From contig CP097969.1 in the NCBI GenBank assembly GCA_023703575.1, forward strand, positions 1,273,517 through 1,337,516: a DNA stretch of 64,000 nt, read 5' to 3'. The stretch comes from SAR86 cluster bacterium (GTDB taxonomy: Bacteria > Pseudomonadota > Gammaproteobacteria > Magnimaribacterales > Magnimaribacteraceae). Shown one piece after another: positions 43,139-51,256 of this stretch (its first letter is position 1; each line of letters opens with the position of its first letter). The notes beneath the pieces are model-generated. The model worked only from the letters and a program-made list of their open reading frames with translations, did not search any database and was not told where the DNA came from. The position numbers were made by a program, and so were the translations under genes.

Positions 43139-45316
43139 ATGAATATTGCTAGTGCAGGCAAAAAAGCTTTATTACCTCTTGCTATTCTATTAGCGTTTAT
43201 TCCTTTATTGAATCCTCTAGGAATATTCAGTGATTTAAGAACTGCCTCGTTTGATACGTTTAAGATTCTTTTTCCTAGAGAGGAATTAAAGGATGATCCG
43301 ATCATCATTATTGATATTGATGATGAATCTCTTAATAAAATTGGCCAATGGCCATGGTCGAGGGACAAGTTAGCAAAATTAACCGATCAAACTCAATTAG
43401 CAGCAGTCACAGCCTTTGATATAGTTTTCGCTGAAGCTGACAGAACAGGATCAAAACAACTCAAGGAGGTCTATTCTGATGATAAAGAGTTAGTTAAGTT
43501 ACTTTCAAAAACTATTGATCATGATGAGCTTTTTGCAAGAGCCATTTCGAATCACGGAACAGTTGTCTTAGGTTTAGCTCCAAATAACCAAAAAAGCGAC
43601 GCTATTCATAAGAGTAAGTATGGATTAGTAACTCAAGGAGATGATCCTAAATTATTTGTCCAATCTTACTCTGGACTACAGACAAACTTAGCTTTACTAG
43701 AATCAGAAAGTGCGGGCTTGGGAAGTATGAGTATAGGTAATAATGATGCAATCGTAAGAAAGCTTCCAAGTTTTGAAAACGTGGATGGTCAATTAGTATC
43801 CTCTCTTCCCTTGGAAATCGTAAGAGTTGCGATTGGGGCCTCAACCTATCAAATTAAATCATCCAATGCTTCAAGTGAGGAAGCATTTGGAGAAAATACT
43901 GGTATAAATCATATTAAACTTGGATCCCTAATAATGCCTACTAATCCTGATGGTACTTTCTGGCTATATCCAACACTAAGCAAAAATCTAAAAACTCTAT
44001 CTGCGTGGCAAGTTATAAATGAATCGATTGATCCCCTTTTGTTCGAAGGAAAAGTAGCTATTGTAGGCACTAGTGCTTCAGGTTTATTTGATTTACGTTC
44101 GAATGCGCTGGAAAAAAATATACCTGGGGTTTCAATCATCGCACAATTTGTTCAACAGATCTTTTCAAATACTTTCCTGAAAAGACCTGATTGGCTTTTG
44201 GGTCTAGAATTCTTAGTAGGTCTAATTTTCTCGGTGGCTATTACACTGACAATACAAAAACAGGGTCCGATTGGGGGCTTAGTAGCCTTTGGTATTGGCA
44301 ATGGACTGATCACCCTAAGTAGTTATTATTTTTTTATCACATATCTCTATTTAGTTGATCCAATTTCACCGATGGTGATCTGTCTTTTGGCTTACATAAT
44401 TATTACTTTCTTTAATTTCTTATTTACTGAGATTGAAAGAAGTAAGGTAAGAAATGCATTTGCTCAATATTTGAGTCCAGTTATGGTGAGCAAATTGGCA
44501 GAATCAAGTGAATCCCTGGTTTTGGGAGGTGAAAGAAAGGAAATGACTGTGCTGTTCTCTGATATTAGAGGCTTTACAGCAATTTCAGAGAAATATAAAA
44601 ATGATCCTGAAGGTCTAACTGATTTAATCAATCAACTTTTATCAGTCCTTAGTGAGGAAATACTTAGGACTGAAGGAACAATAGATAAGTATATGGGAGA
44701 CTGCATTATGGCTTTCTGGAATGCACCAATTGATCAAAGGGATCATAGGGAAAGAGCTATAGAAGCGGCATTCAATATGCAAAATGCACTTAATGATCTT
44801 AACAACAAATTAGGAAAAATTGATCAGGACGAATTAGAGATAGGTATTGGTATTAATACTGGTGAATGTATTGTAGGCAATATGGGATCGAAGCAAAGAT
44901 TTGATTATACGGTATTAGGTGATTCTGTGAATTTAGCATCTCGATTAGAAGGTCAATCTAGCAATTACGGCTTTCCAATGATCCTAGGTCAGTCTAGTAT
45001 CCAGGGGTTAGACTCATTGCGAGTCATAGAGCTTGATTTAATATCGGTTAAAGGAAAACAAGAGCCCGAAAAAATTTATACAATACTCCCAGAAAAATTT
45101 GAAGTTATGGATCAATTCCATCAAGATCACCAGAACTTTATAGAAATGTACAGAACTCAAAACTGGGAAGGGGTAAAAACACATATACTTTCTTACAAAG
45201 AAAAGGTGCCTTCCTTTAACACATACTATGAACTTATCTCCAATCGAGTTGAGGAATATATAGAGAATCCTCCTCCAAATGACTGGCAGGGAGTTTTTGT
45301 AGCAAATACCAAATAA
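43139..45316 (+). CDS. CHASE2-domain class III adenylate/guanylate cyclase
   Basis: 725 residues. An N-terminal membrane helix, then an extracytoplasmic CHASE2 sensor (about 40-330, containing IIIIDIDDESLNKIGQWPWSR, the conserved IDD.SL...GxWPW), three to four helices (about 345-435) and a C-terminal cyclase domain (about 465-640). Catalytic features are VLFSDIRGFTAISEKY (metal Asp), DKYMGDCIMAFW (metal Asp) and FDYTVLGDSVNLASRLEG (transition-state region). It would make cAMP or cGMP in response to an envelope signal. It is divergent from the FecR/TPR-barrel operon; the gene one base downstream encodes an outer-membrane-type protein. Confidence 0.9.
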   Translation: MNIASAGKKALLPLAILLAFIPLLNPLGIFSDLRTASFDTFKILFPREELKDDPIIIIDIDDESLNKIGQWPWSRDKLAKLTDQTQLAAVTAFDIVFAEADRTGSKQLKEVYSDDKELVKLLSKTIDHDELFARAISNHGTVVLGLAPNNQKSDAIHKSKYGLVTQGDDPKLFVQSYSGLQTNLALLESESAGLGSMSIGNNDAIVRKLPSFENVDGQLVSSLPLEIVRVAIGASTYQIKSSNASSEEAFGENTGINHIKLGSLIMPTNPDGTFWLYPTLSKNLKTLSAWQVINESIDPLLFEGKVAIVGTSASGLFDLRSNALEKNIPGVSIIAQFVQQIFSNTFLKRPDWLLGLEFLVGLIFSVAITLTIQKQGPIGGLVAFGIGNGLITLSSYYFFITYLYLVDPISPMVICLLAYIIITFFNFLFTEIERSKVRNAFAQYLSPVMVSKLAESSESLVLGGERKEMTVLFSDIRGFTAISEKYKNDPEGLTDLINQLLSVLSEEILRTEGTIDKYMGDCIMAFWNAPIDQRDHRERAIEAAFNMQNALNDLNNKLGKIDQDELEIGIGINTGECIVGNMGSKQRFDYTVLGDSVNLASRLEGQSSNYGFPMILGQSSIQGLDSLRVIELDLISVKGKQEPEKIYTILPEKFEVMDQFHQDHQNFIEMYRTQNWEGVKTHILSYKEKVPSFNTYYELISNRVEEYIENPPPNDWQGVFVANTK

Positions 45317-45317
45317 T

Positions 45318-46049
45318 ATGAAAAAGTTAAGTCTTATCCTCTTACTATTTAATACTTATTTTCTAAGCTCAGAGGCTATTGTAAATATTGAAGATCAACG
45401 CAATGAAGGTAAAGTAGGATTTTTCTCAAAATTAGGATTCCAGTTAAGCGGCTCAAGGGGTAATGAAGATAGAGATTTCTATTCATTAAATCTCAGAATA
45501 GATAACAACACTGAAAATATAGAAACTTTTCTTATAGCTCAGACTTCAGAACGAAAAAAAAATGAGATTAGAACATCGGACTCAAATTTTATTCATGGAA
45601 GAGTCATTTTTTTGAATAAGACCCGTTTCAGTACTGAAATCTTTGCTCAACGCAGTGAAAACCCTTTTAGGACTTTTTTTCAAAGAGATGTCATCGGCTT
45701 TGGTACTAGGATAAGCCTAGATGATTCAACTAAGATAGGCATAGGAGTTTTGACTGAAGATGAAGAGGACTTGCAAGGCATTGAATCAGATACTGAGAGG
45801 CTTTCAATGTATTTCACGGATCAATATGGCCTTGCTAAGAATGTTAATCTTCTCTTAACGGCTTACTTTCAACCTGCTCTGAATGATACTGATGACTATA
45901 AGGCCAGCATACTTGCTGGACTTAATTTCTTAGTTAATGAAAATATTAGTATTTCGCTGCAGCTGAGCAGTTTTTACGATTCAAGGCCTCCAGAATTTGC
46001 TGAAAACCAAGATGAACAGATAGCAACTGAATTTTCTTATTCTTTTTAA
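45318..46049 (+). CDS. Exported outer-membrane-like beta protein, unknown
   Basis: 243 residues. Signal peptide about 1-20 (LILLLFNTYFLSSEA), then alternating strands with repeated aromatic ends (FLIAQTSE, RFSTEIFAQ, NLLLTAYFQP, ISISLQLSSFYD) ending in ATEFSYSF, a C-terminal Phe typical of outer-membrane barrels. Function unknown. It follows the CHASE2 cyclase gene by one base and overlaps the stop of the K+ channel gene by 4 bases. Confidence 0.6.
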   Translation: MKKLSLILLLFNTYFLSSEAIVNIEDQRNEGKVGFFSKLGFQLSGSRGNEDRDFYSLNLRIDNNTENIETFLIAQTSERKKNEIRTSDSNFIHGRVIFLNKTRFSTEIFAQRSENPFRTFFQRDVIGFGTRISLDDSTKIGIGVLTEDEEDLQGIESDTERLSMYFTDQYGLAKNVNLLLTAYFQPALNDTDDYKASILAGLNFLVNENISISLQLSSFYDSRPPEFAENQDEQIATEFSYSF

Positions 46050-47089
46050 CTATTGATAGCTTCTAATTTTGCCTCTATAGCTCTAAATAAAGTTGGGTGT
46101 TCATCAAACAGTTCTTCTAAGTCTTCTTTTTTTAGTTGCAGAAGTTTAACTTCCTCTAAAGTAGTAATGGTTGCTGTTCTGGGATTATTATTTATAAGCC
46201 CCATTTCACCAAAATAATCTCCTTTCTCAAGGATTACTGGATTTTCTAATTCAACTTGAGCACTACCCGATTCAATAATATACATTGAGTCTGCCTCATC
46301 ACCCTTTTCAAAAACAGCTTCATTCGAAGGAAGAAGCACTGCATCCAGTTTTTCATTAATTTTACTTAGTGCCTTAATTGGCATTTCCTCAAAAAGAGGG
46401 ACTTCTAGAATAGCTTCAAAGGTCACTAAGAAGTTTCTTTTCTGCATTTCCTCATAGTAGGCTGAACCTAGAATTGCAGCCGGAAGAGCAAACATTCCTA
46501 TGCCTAACAACATTGTCAGTGTTCCTAAAACTTTGCCCAGAGGAGTGATAGGATGAACATCTCCGTAACCTACAGTTGTTAATGTCTCCATGCCCCACCA
46601 TATAGCCAATGGAATACTCCCAAACTTATCAGGTTGAGCTTCTCTCTCAACGAAGTACATAATGGTCGAAAATAATAAGAGAACAGATAGAACTAAAAAT
46701 AAAGAACCCAGCAAACTATGTCGCTGCATTTGGATAGTTTTAAATAAAGTGTTGCTGGGTAATAAAATTCTAGTCCTGCTGAAAATATCAAAAAATCTGA
46801 ATAATCTGAATATTCTTAAATCTAAAATCCCGATAAAAAAGTAGTTAATCAAAACTAGAGAGTCCACTACATTCAAAAAGCCAAGCTTCCTCTCCAATAT
46901 AAATCTGTAAATAACCTCGCCTAAAAAAATCAGCATAGACAGCTGAAAAAAGATATTCCCATAGCTAAGCATTGATTCATAGCCTCTTAAGTCCATCGAT
47001 GAAATTACTTGATGAAAAATGTTTAGAAATATGAGGATCCCAATAAATTTATCAAAAAGAAATTGAGTATTTTTAACTGAATTATTCAT
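46046..47089 (-). CDS. Cyclic-nucleotide-gated potassium channel
   Basis: 347 residues. Six membrane helices with a partially charged S4 (RIFRLFRFF, about 92-100), pore loop with the K+ filter TVGYGD (172-177), and a C-terminal cyclic-nucleotide-binding domain (about 235-340). The phosphate-binding cassette is FGEMGL (293-298) and PRTAT (303-307), with the Arg that contacts the cyclic phosphate. This is the MlotiK1-like arrangement. It sits convergent with the CHASE2 cyclase, a likely source of its ligand. The CNBD could also bind a different cyclic nucleotide. Confidence 0.92.
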   Translation of the reverse strand: MNNSVKNTQFLFDKFIGILIFLNIFHQVISSMDLRGYESMLSYGNIFFQLSMLIFLGEVIYRFILERKLGFLNVVDSLVLINYFFIGILDLRIFRLFRFFDIFSRTRILLPSNTLFKTIQMQRHSLLGSLFLVLSVLLLFSTIMYFVEREAQPDKFGSIPLAIWWGMETLTTVGYGDVHPITPLGKVLGTLTMLLGIGMFALPAAILGSAYYEEMQKRNFLVTFEAILEVPLFEEMPIKALSKINEKLDAVLLPSNEAVFEKGDEADSMYIIESGSAQVELENPVILEKGDYFGEMGLINNNPRTATITTLEEVKLLQLKKEDLEELFDEHPTLFRAIEAKLEAINS

Positions 47090-47128
47090 AATCTAAGAAG
47101 TCGATTGAAATAACTTTATTTTATGAAA

Positions 47129-48001
47129 CTATAAGGTCCCTTTATTCTTGAGGTGATTAATTAATTGTTTATCGTGAGTTGTTATAGCTGAGAAACCCTC
47201 TCTTAAAGCAGGCTTCCATCTAGGATTAGAAGATCCTAATACTTCGTCTCCCATTATGGTTACCCTTTGAATAATCCTCTCACCCACGAAATCATTTACT
47301 ACATAATGTTGGGTGCTCCGGTTATCCCACATGGCAATAGTGCCCGGAGTCCATTGATAACGAACGGTGAACTGAGGTCTTGTCACCCACTTTGTTAAAT
47401 AAGCAAGCAACATATCGCTCTCTTCAATATTCATTTCAACAATTCTTCTAGTAAAGTGCTCATTTACATATAAGACTTTCTTTCCCGAAATGGGATGCAA
47501 CCTCACAACGGGATGTATAGCAGTTTTTTCAGGTTTTCCATGAGGTCTAGCATCATGTAGGGCAGTTATTCCTTCACATAAATCTTTGATTGGATCAGAT
47601 AAAGCTTCGTATGCCGCATTTAAATTACTCCACATTGTATCTCCACCCAATTCAGGACACTTGACCATATGAAGTACAGACATAATAGCTGGAGAGTCTT
47701 GAAAAGTTATATCCGTATGCCACTCATCAGCTATTCCACCGGAGCTAGCAGCAAGTTCAAAGATCTTTGGATGAGTCACTGTTTTATTTTTTAGGTTTGG
47801 ATGACCTTCAAGTTCACCAAACTTAGCACCATATTCAACATGCTCATCTTGACTTAACTTCTGACCGGGAAAAAATATCACTTTGTGCTCGGTTAAAAGA
47901 GATTTAACCTCTTCCACTTGATCATCAGATATTTGAGCTAAATCGACATTCGTTATCTCAGCACCAAGAGCAGCTGAAATCTGTCTAACTTTCATACTCA
48001 C
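47129..48001 (-). CDS. TauD/TfdA-family Fe(II)/2-oxoglutarate dioxygenase
   Basis: 290 residues. Iron ligands are in DEWHTDITF (H-x-D) and a distal His in STQHYVVNDF, with the 2-oxoglutarate Arg in ERIIQRVTIMG. TauD-like segments GQKLSQDEHVEYGAKFG and ARPHGKPEKTAIHPVVR are visible. It would hydroxylate taurine, another sulfonate or another acid; specificity is unclear. It lies 3 bases after an NTF2-like gene and in line with a fatty-acid desaturase. Confidence 0.85.
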   Translation of the reverse strand: MSMKVRQISAALGAEITNVDLAQISDDQVEEVKSLLTEHKVIFFPGQKLSQDEHVEYGAKFGELEGHPNLKNKTVTHPKIFELAASSGGIADEWHTDITFQDSPAIMSVLHMVKCPELGGDTMWSNLNAAYEALSDPIKDLCEGITALHDARPHGKPEKTAIHPVVRLHPISGKKVLYVNEHFTRRIVEMNIEESDMLLAYLTKWVTRPQFTVRYQWTPGTIAMWDNRSTQHYVVNDFVGERIIQRVTIMGDEVLGSSNPRWKPALREGFSAITTHDKQLINHLKNKGTL

Positions 48002-48004
48002 TAT

Positions 48005-48370
48005 TTATGACTCTACATGGAACAATTTATTATAAATCTTCCATTCGCCATCTTTTTCTAAGAAAGAAAGAGTATCTAAAAAGACATGACCGATATAGCC
48101 ATCTCTTACTGAAACAGAGGCTGTTGAACCTGCAATATCACAAGAGACTATTTCGAGAAGAATTTCATCACCCTTTTCCTTAGGAGACGGATCTTGGCTC
48201 TCTACAAATTCTGCAAATTCATCTACAGTCATTTCTGCAAGACCTGTTTCTAAATAACCAGTGATCATTGCATTTGGATGAAAGGCTTGTCTTACTTTTT
48301 CGGGATCTGACTCATACATAGAATCAAAATATAACTGTACACCTTCTTTAATTTTCTCTTTAGCGTCCAT
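48005..48370 (-). CDS. NTF2-like / SnoaL-type fold protein
   Basis: 121 residues with the NTF2-like order: an N-terminal helix VQLYFDSMYESDPEKVRQAFHPNAM, strands, then a cone of sheets ending DGYIGHVFLDTLSFLEKDGEWKIYNKLF. Similar to the putative lumazine-binding family. The role may be catalytic or carrier. It overlaps the desaturase gene by 11 bases and is followed by the dioxygenase, so the three form one operon. Confidence 0.75.
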   Translation of the reverse strand: MDAKEKIKEGVQLYFDSMYESDPEKVRQAFHPNAMITGYLETGLAEMTVDEFAEFVESQDPSPKEKGDEILLEIVSCDIAGSTASVSVRDGYIGHVFLDTLSFLEKDGEWKIYNKLFHVES

Positions 48371-49283
48371 AATAAACCTCTTTAATATAAGTTACGGGAT
48401 TCCATCTCAGCTTATCAGGAATATGCTCGGCTCCCGGTATGCCCCTTGCAATCATATAAGGCTTCAAAGCCTGTATAGCTTTGGCTTCATCATAGTGACA
48501 AATTCTTGGATACATATGATGCATAGAGTGTATTTGCATTGAATGATTCAAGAATCTGGGAATTTTGTTAGTCCAAAATCTGGTATCTTTATAACGTCCG
48601 CTACCCAACCCAGAGTGTGGCAAGTAGGAGAACACAACGCCCAAGTAGGACGTTGCTACTCTTTTTGGGATCCACCACAAGAGCAAGGTCTCAAGGGGAT
48701 AAAGAATAGCCATGAAGATTTGAACGAAGTAAAAAAGTAGAGTCCATGCTCCACCTTTCTCTAACGCAGCTTTGAATTTTGGATCCTCTTCCATGTGTTT
48801 TCCAATAGATTTCATAGCTGGACCATCATCATTGTAAGAAACATTTACATTTCTAACCGCTCCAAGCCAGCTGTTAGCATTACCATGGAAAAAATCTGGA
48901 TCATTATCTGGATCATTTGTATGAGCATGATGTTTTAAATGAGTTGCCTTCAATGCGTCATGAGACTGCGCTAATGGGATTACACTTATTTGTCCTACCC
49001 AAAAATCTAGCCATTTAAGATTCTTCCTTCCGCCTGATAAATGACCATGCTGACCAGCATGAGATGGAAGATAGGCATTGCAAGCTGTAAAAAGAGCAAT
49101 CAAAAATCCAACGAAAAGTGGAATTATTGCGTTAAGAACAAGTACCCAAGTAACTACCCATATTGTGAATTGCCCAAGACCTATAAGGATCATTTCCCAT
49201 TCGATTCGGCCCATAAAAGTCCTAGCAACTTCTCTTTCTGCTTCTATGGATAAATCTATGGAATTATCATTTACGTAATCCAT
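48360..49283 (-). CDS. Membrane fatty-acid desaturase family protein
   Basis: 307 residues from the ATG at 49283. The three histidine clusters for a di-iron site are visible: HAGQHGH (about 74-80), HLKHHAHTNDP (about 115-125) and HSMHHMYP (about 255-262). Four helical segments separate them. It would introduce a double bond or hydroxyl into a lipid or carotenoid-type chain in the inner membrane. Its start overlaps the upstream small membrane gene by 13 bases, and its end overlaps the NTF2-like gene by 11. Confidence 0.88.
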   Translation of the reverse strand: MDYVNDNSIDLSIEAEREVARTFMGRIEWEMILIGLGQFTIWVVTWVLVLNAIIPLFVGFLIALFTACNAYLPSHAGQHGHLSGGRKNLKWLDFWVGQISVIPLAQSHDALKATHLKHHAHTNDPDNDPDFFHGNANSWLGAVRNVNVSYNDDGPAMKSIGKHMEEDPKFKAALEKGGAWTLLFYFVQIFMAILYPLETLLLWWIPKRVATSYLGVVFSYLPHSGLGSGRYKDTRFWTNKIPRFLNHSMQIHSMHHMYPRICHYDEAKAIQALKPYMIARGIPGAEHIPDKLRWNPVTYIKEVYYGR

Positions 49284-49462
49284 GACCAACCTTTATTTTT
49301 TGCTAAGAGACCAAACAGAAGTCCTAAACCATAGCCAGTTAAAGAAATAAGAAGACCTGCTTCAAAAAAATAGAGAAGAGTAGCTCCAAAAATACTACCC
49401 CAAAATAAAAAGCCGAACCAAACTAAAGCCCATTGTTCAAGATGTTGACTTAACCACTCCAT
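49271..49462 (-). CDS. Small membrane protein upstream of the desaturase
   Basis: 63 residues, two membrane helices (about 10-32 and 35-52) and a C-terminal basic/Trp tail (KNKGWSWIT). It overlaps the desaturase start by 13 bases, so it is the first gene of that operon. No family recognised. Confidence 0.5.
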   Translation of the reverse strand: MEWLSQHLEQWALVWFGFLFWGSIFGATLLYFFEAGLLISLTGYGLGLLFGLLAKNKGWSWIT

Positions 49463-49499
49463 GCTTGCATTCTAGCCTTTATATTCGTTAGCATCAATT

Positions 49500-49811
49500 T
49501 TAAGGAGCACTTCTCTTAGCACCAATAAATTCTTTAGCTTCCTCGAATCCACCAATATTTATTACCCTAGTATAGCCTTCTGCTTCAAGTATTTTCTTAG
49601 CTTTCCCAGACCTCTTGCCGCTTCTACAAAACAGAAAGATTTCCTCATCTTTTGAAATAAATGTCTGAATATCTGAAATATTTTGCCATTCAATATTTTG
49701 TGTATTCACTATCGATTCGTTTTCAAACTCTGCAACTGTCCTGACATCGATAAATACAGTGCTAAAGATTAAATTTGGCCAAAAAAATATTAAAAATAGT
49801 AAGCGATACAT
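49500..49811 (-). CDS. Exported rhodanese-like protein
   Basis: 103 residues. Signal peptide about 1-17, then a single rhodanese domain with the VFIDVRTVAEFE start and the active-site loop CRSGKRSGKA (Cys about 70). It would be a periplasmic sulfurtransferase or redox protein. It is 3 bases after the nitroreductase gene. Confidence 0.85.
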   Translation of the reverse strand: MYRLLFLIFFWPNLIFSTVFIDVRTVAEFENESIVNTQNIEWQNISDIQTFISKDEEIFLFCRSGKRSGKAKKILEAEGYTRVINIGGFEEAKEFIGAKRSAP

Positions 49812-49814
49812 TCG

Positions 49815-50492
49815 CTATTCCTCAAATCCAATAAAAGTAGCTACTTCTGAAACAGGCCTCCTTTTTGAAACTACCTTATTAGCTGGAAAATTATCATCCG
49901 GATAACCCATCGCTACACAAATCATAATGACTTGATCATCTGGAATCTTGGCATATTCTCTTACAACTGGAGACTGCATTATTCCCTGACTATTAATGAC
50001 AGATCCAAGTCCTTTAGACCAACCAGCATTTACTAATCCGTTTACAGCCGCACCGCAATCAAACTTTGAGATGTCTTCATCTTTTAATTCTTTATCAAAA
50101 GTCACGATTATGGCTACTGGTGCATCAAATTGTCTAAAACCTCTTAACACCCAATCTTGTCTGGCTTCTTTATCATCTCTTTCTATACCCATTTCTTTGA
50201 AAAGCTGAATGGCGATCTCTATTTGTCTTTCTCTATGCACGCCCTGATAACCCATGGGCGGTCTAATTTCTCTAGACGGCGGAACACCCTCAACATTTCT
50301 TTTTGTATTCTCTTTTCTAATATTGTCCAAGGCAGTTCCAGTAATAACATGAAAATGCCAAGGTTGTGTATTCATTGAAGACGGAGCTCTAGTAGCCAAC
50401 TTTATGACTTCTTCTAAAACTGCTTTTGGTACGGGTTTATCTAAATAACCTCTTGCACTTCTTCTATCATTTATGACTTCTTCGTATCTCAT
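49815..50492 (-). CDS. Nitroreductase family flavoprotein
   Basis: 225 residues. The FMN-binding RRSARGYLDKPVP (about 9-21), the helix IKLATRAPSSMNTQPWHF (31-48) and the C-terminal ICVAMGYPDDNFPANKVVSKRR are classical for NAD(P)H-dependent nitroreductases. The natural substrate may be a quinone or nitroaromatic. Its start is preceded by a region of about 260 bases with a small frame and a hairpin. Confidence 0.9.
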   Translation of the reverse strand: MRYEEVINDRRSARGYLDKPVPKAVLEEVIKLATRAPSSMNTQPWHFHVITGTALDNIRKENTKRNVEGVPPSREIRPPMGYQGVHRERQIEIAIQLFKEMGIERDDKEARQDWVLRGFRQFDAPVAIIVTFDKELKDEDISKFDCGAAVNGLVNAGWSKGLGSVINSQGIMQSPVVREYAKIPDDQVIMICVAMGYPDDNFPANKVVSKRRPVSEVATFIGFEE

Positions 50493-50560
50493 GATTCTTC
50501 CTTTTTTGTGACTTTATACTAAAAAAACTATTTTTTATCTTGAAAAAAATCTAAATGCCC

Positions 50561-50671
50561 TTAAATAATTGCTTGAGCCGCTTTGCTAATAATCTTGGAA
50601 ATTTCGGGCACGTACTTCCTTATAAATTGTAGACGCTCGGCTCCAATCTTACCTAAGATCTCTTCGCTCAT
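50561..50671 (-). CDS. Possible 36-residue small protein
   Basis: An ATG at 50671 opens a 36-codon frame with an amphipathic composition (ILGKIGAERLQFIRKYV, then ISKIISKAAQAII). The gap at 50493-50752 otherwise holds only the hairpin at 50706-50751. No clear ribosome site precedes it, and the ATG is inside an inverted repeat, so coding is uncertain. It resembles a membrane-active or leader peptide in composition only. Confidence 0.25.
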   Translation of the reverse strand: MSEEILGKIGAERLQFIRKYVPEISKIISKAAQAII

Positions 50672-50705
50672 GGATGAGCGAGTTATGAGAAATCATAATC
50701 TTGAG

Positions 50706-50751
50706 AAAAGTGGTTGGTCAGTTTAATCGTATCATTGGCCATCCACTTTTT
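50706..50751. terminator. Imperfect hairpin terminator after the FKBP gene
   Basis: AAAGTGGTTGGTCA pairs with TGGCCATCCACTTT (13 of 14 positions, one mismatch, one G-T), loop of about 15 bases, followed by T-rich sequence on the plus strand and TTTTCT on the minus strand. It directly follows the leftward FKBP gene. Confidence 0.55.
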
Positions 50752-50752
50752 C

Positions 50753-51214
50753 TTAAGTTTCTATTGAATGAAGGCTTACTTCGAAAATTAATAAGGAGTT
50801 AGGAGGAATACCTGGCCTGCCCGCTGTTCCATAAGCAAGGTCAGGATGTATAAATAATTTCCAACTATCCCCAACTTCCATTAGAGATATTGCTTTCTGG
50901 CATCCCGGAATAAGTTGAGCAAGAGTTACCACTAATGGTTCTCCATTTTCAATGGAGCTCCAGAAGACCGATCCATCTAATAAAGTACCATGGAAGTCTG
51001 CATTAATTACATCTTCAAGGCTAGGACTTATCCCGCTGCCACTCGTCTTTAATTTTTCATACTGAAGACCAGCCTCAATTTCAAAAACTCCAGGATTACT
51101 TAAATTATTCTCTAGGAAATTATCACTCTCTAACAAGTTATCTAAATTATCATCTCCTCCTGAACAAGAAATGACGATTAAAGCTGACATGATCACCAAA
51201 AATATATTTCTCAT
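50753..51214 (-). CDS. FKBP-type peptidyl-prolyl isomerase, lipoprotein
   Basis: 153 residues. A lipobox VISCSGG (Cys 17) predicts a lipid-anchored envelope protein. The FKBP fold is seen from about 60: HGTLLDGSVFWSSIENGEP, LIPGCQKAISLMEVGDSWKL, and the end of the fold AYGTAGRPGIPPNSLLIFEV. It would speed folding of envelope proteins. Single gene with its own terminator. Confidence 0.9.
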   Translation of the reverse strand: MRNIFLVIMSALIVISCSGGDDNLDNLLESDNFLENNLSNPGVFEIEAGLQYEKLKTSGSGISPSLEDVINADFHGTLLDGSVFWSSIENGEPLVVTLAQLIPGCQKAISLMEVGDSWKLFIHPDLAYGTAGRPGIPPNSLLIFEVSLHSIET

Positions 51215-51256
51215 GATGATATTTTACACTTAAAAAAACTTATAAATGTTAGGTAA

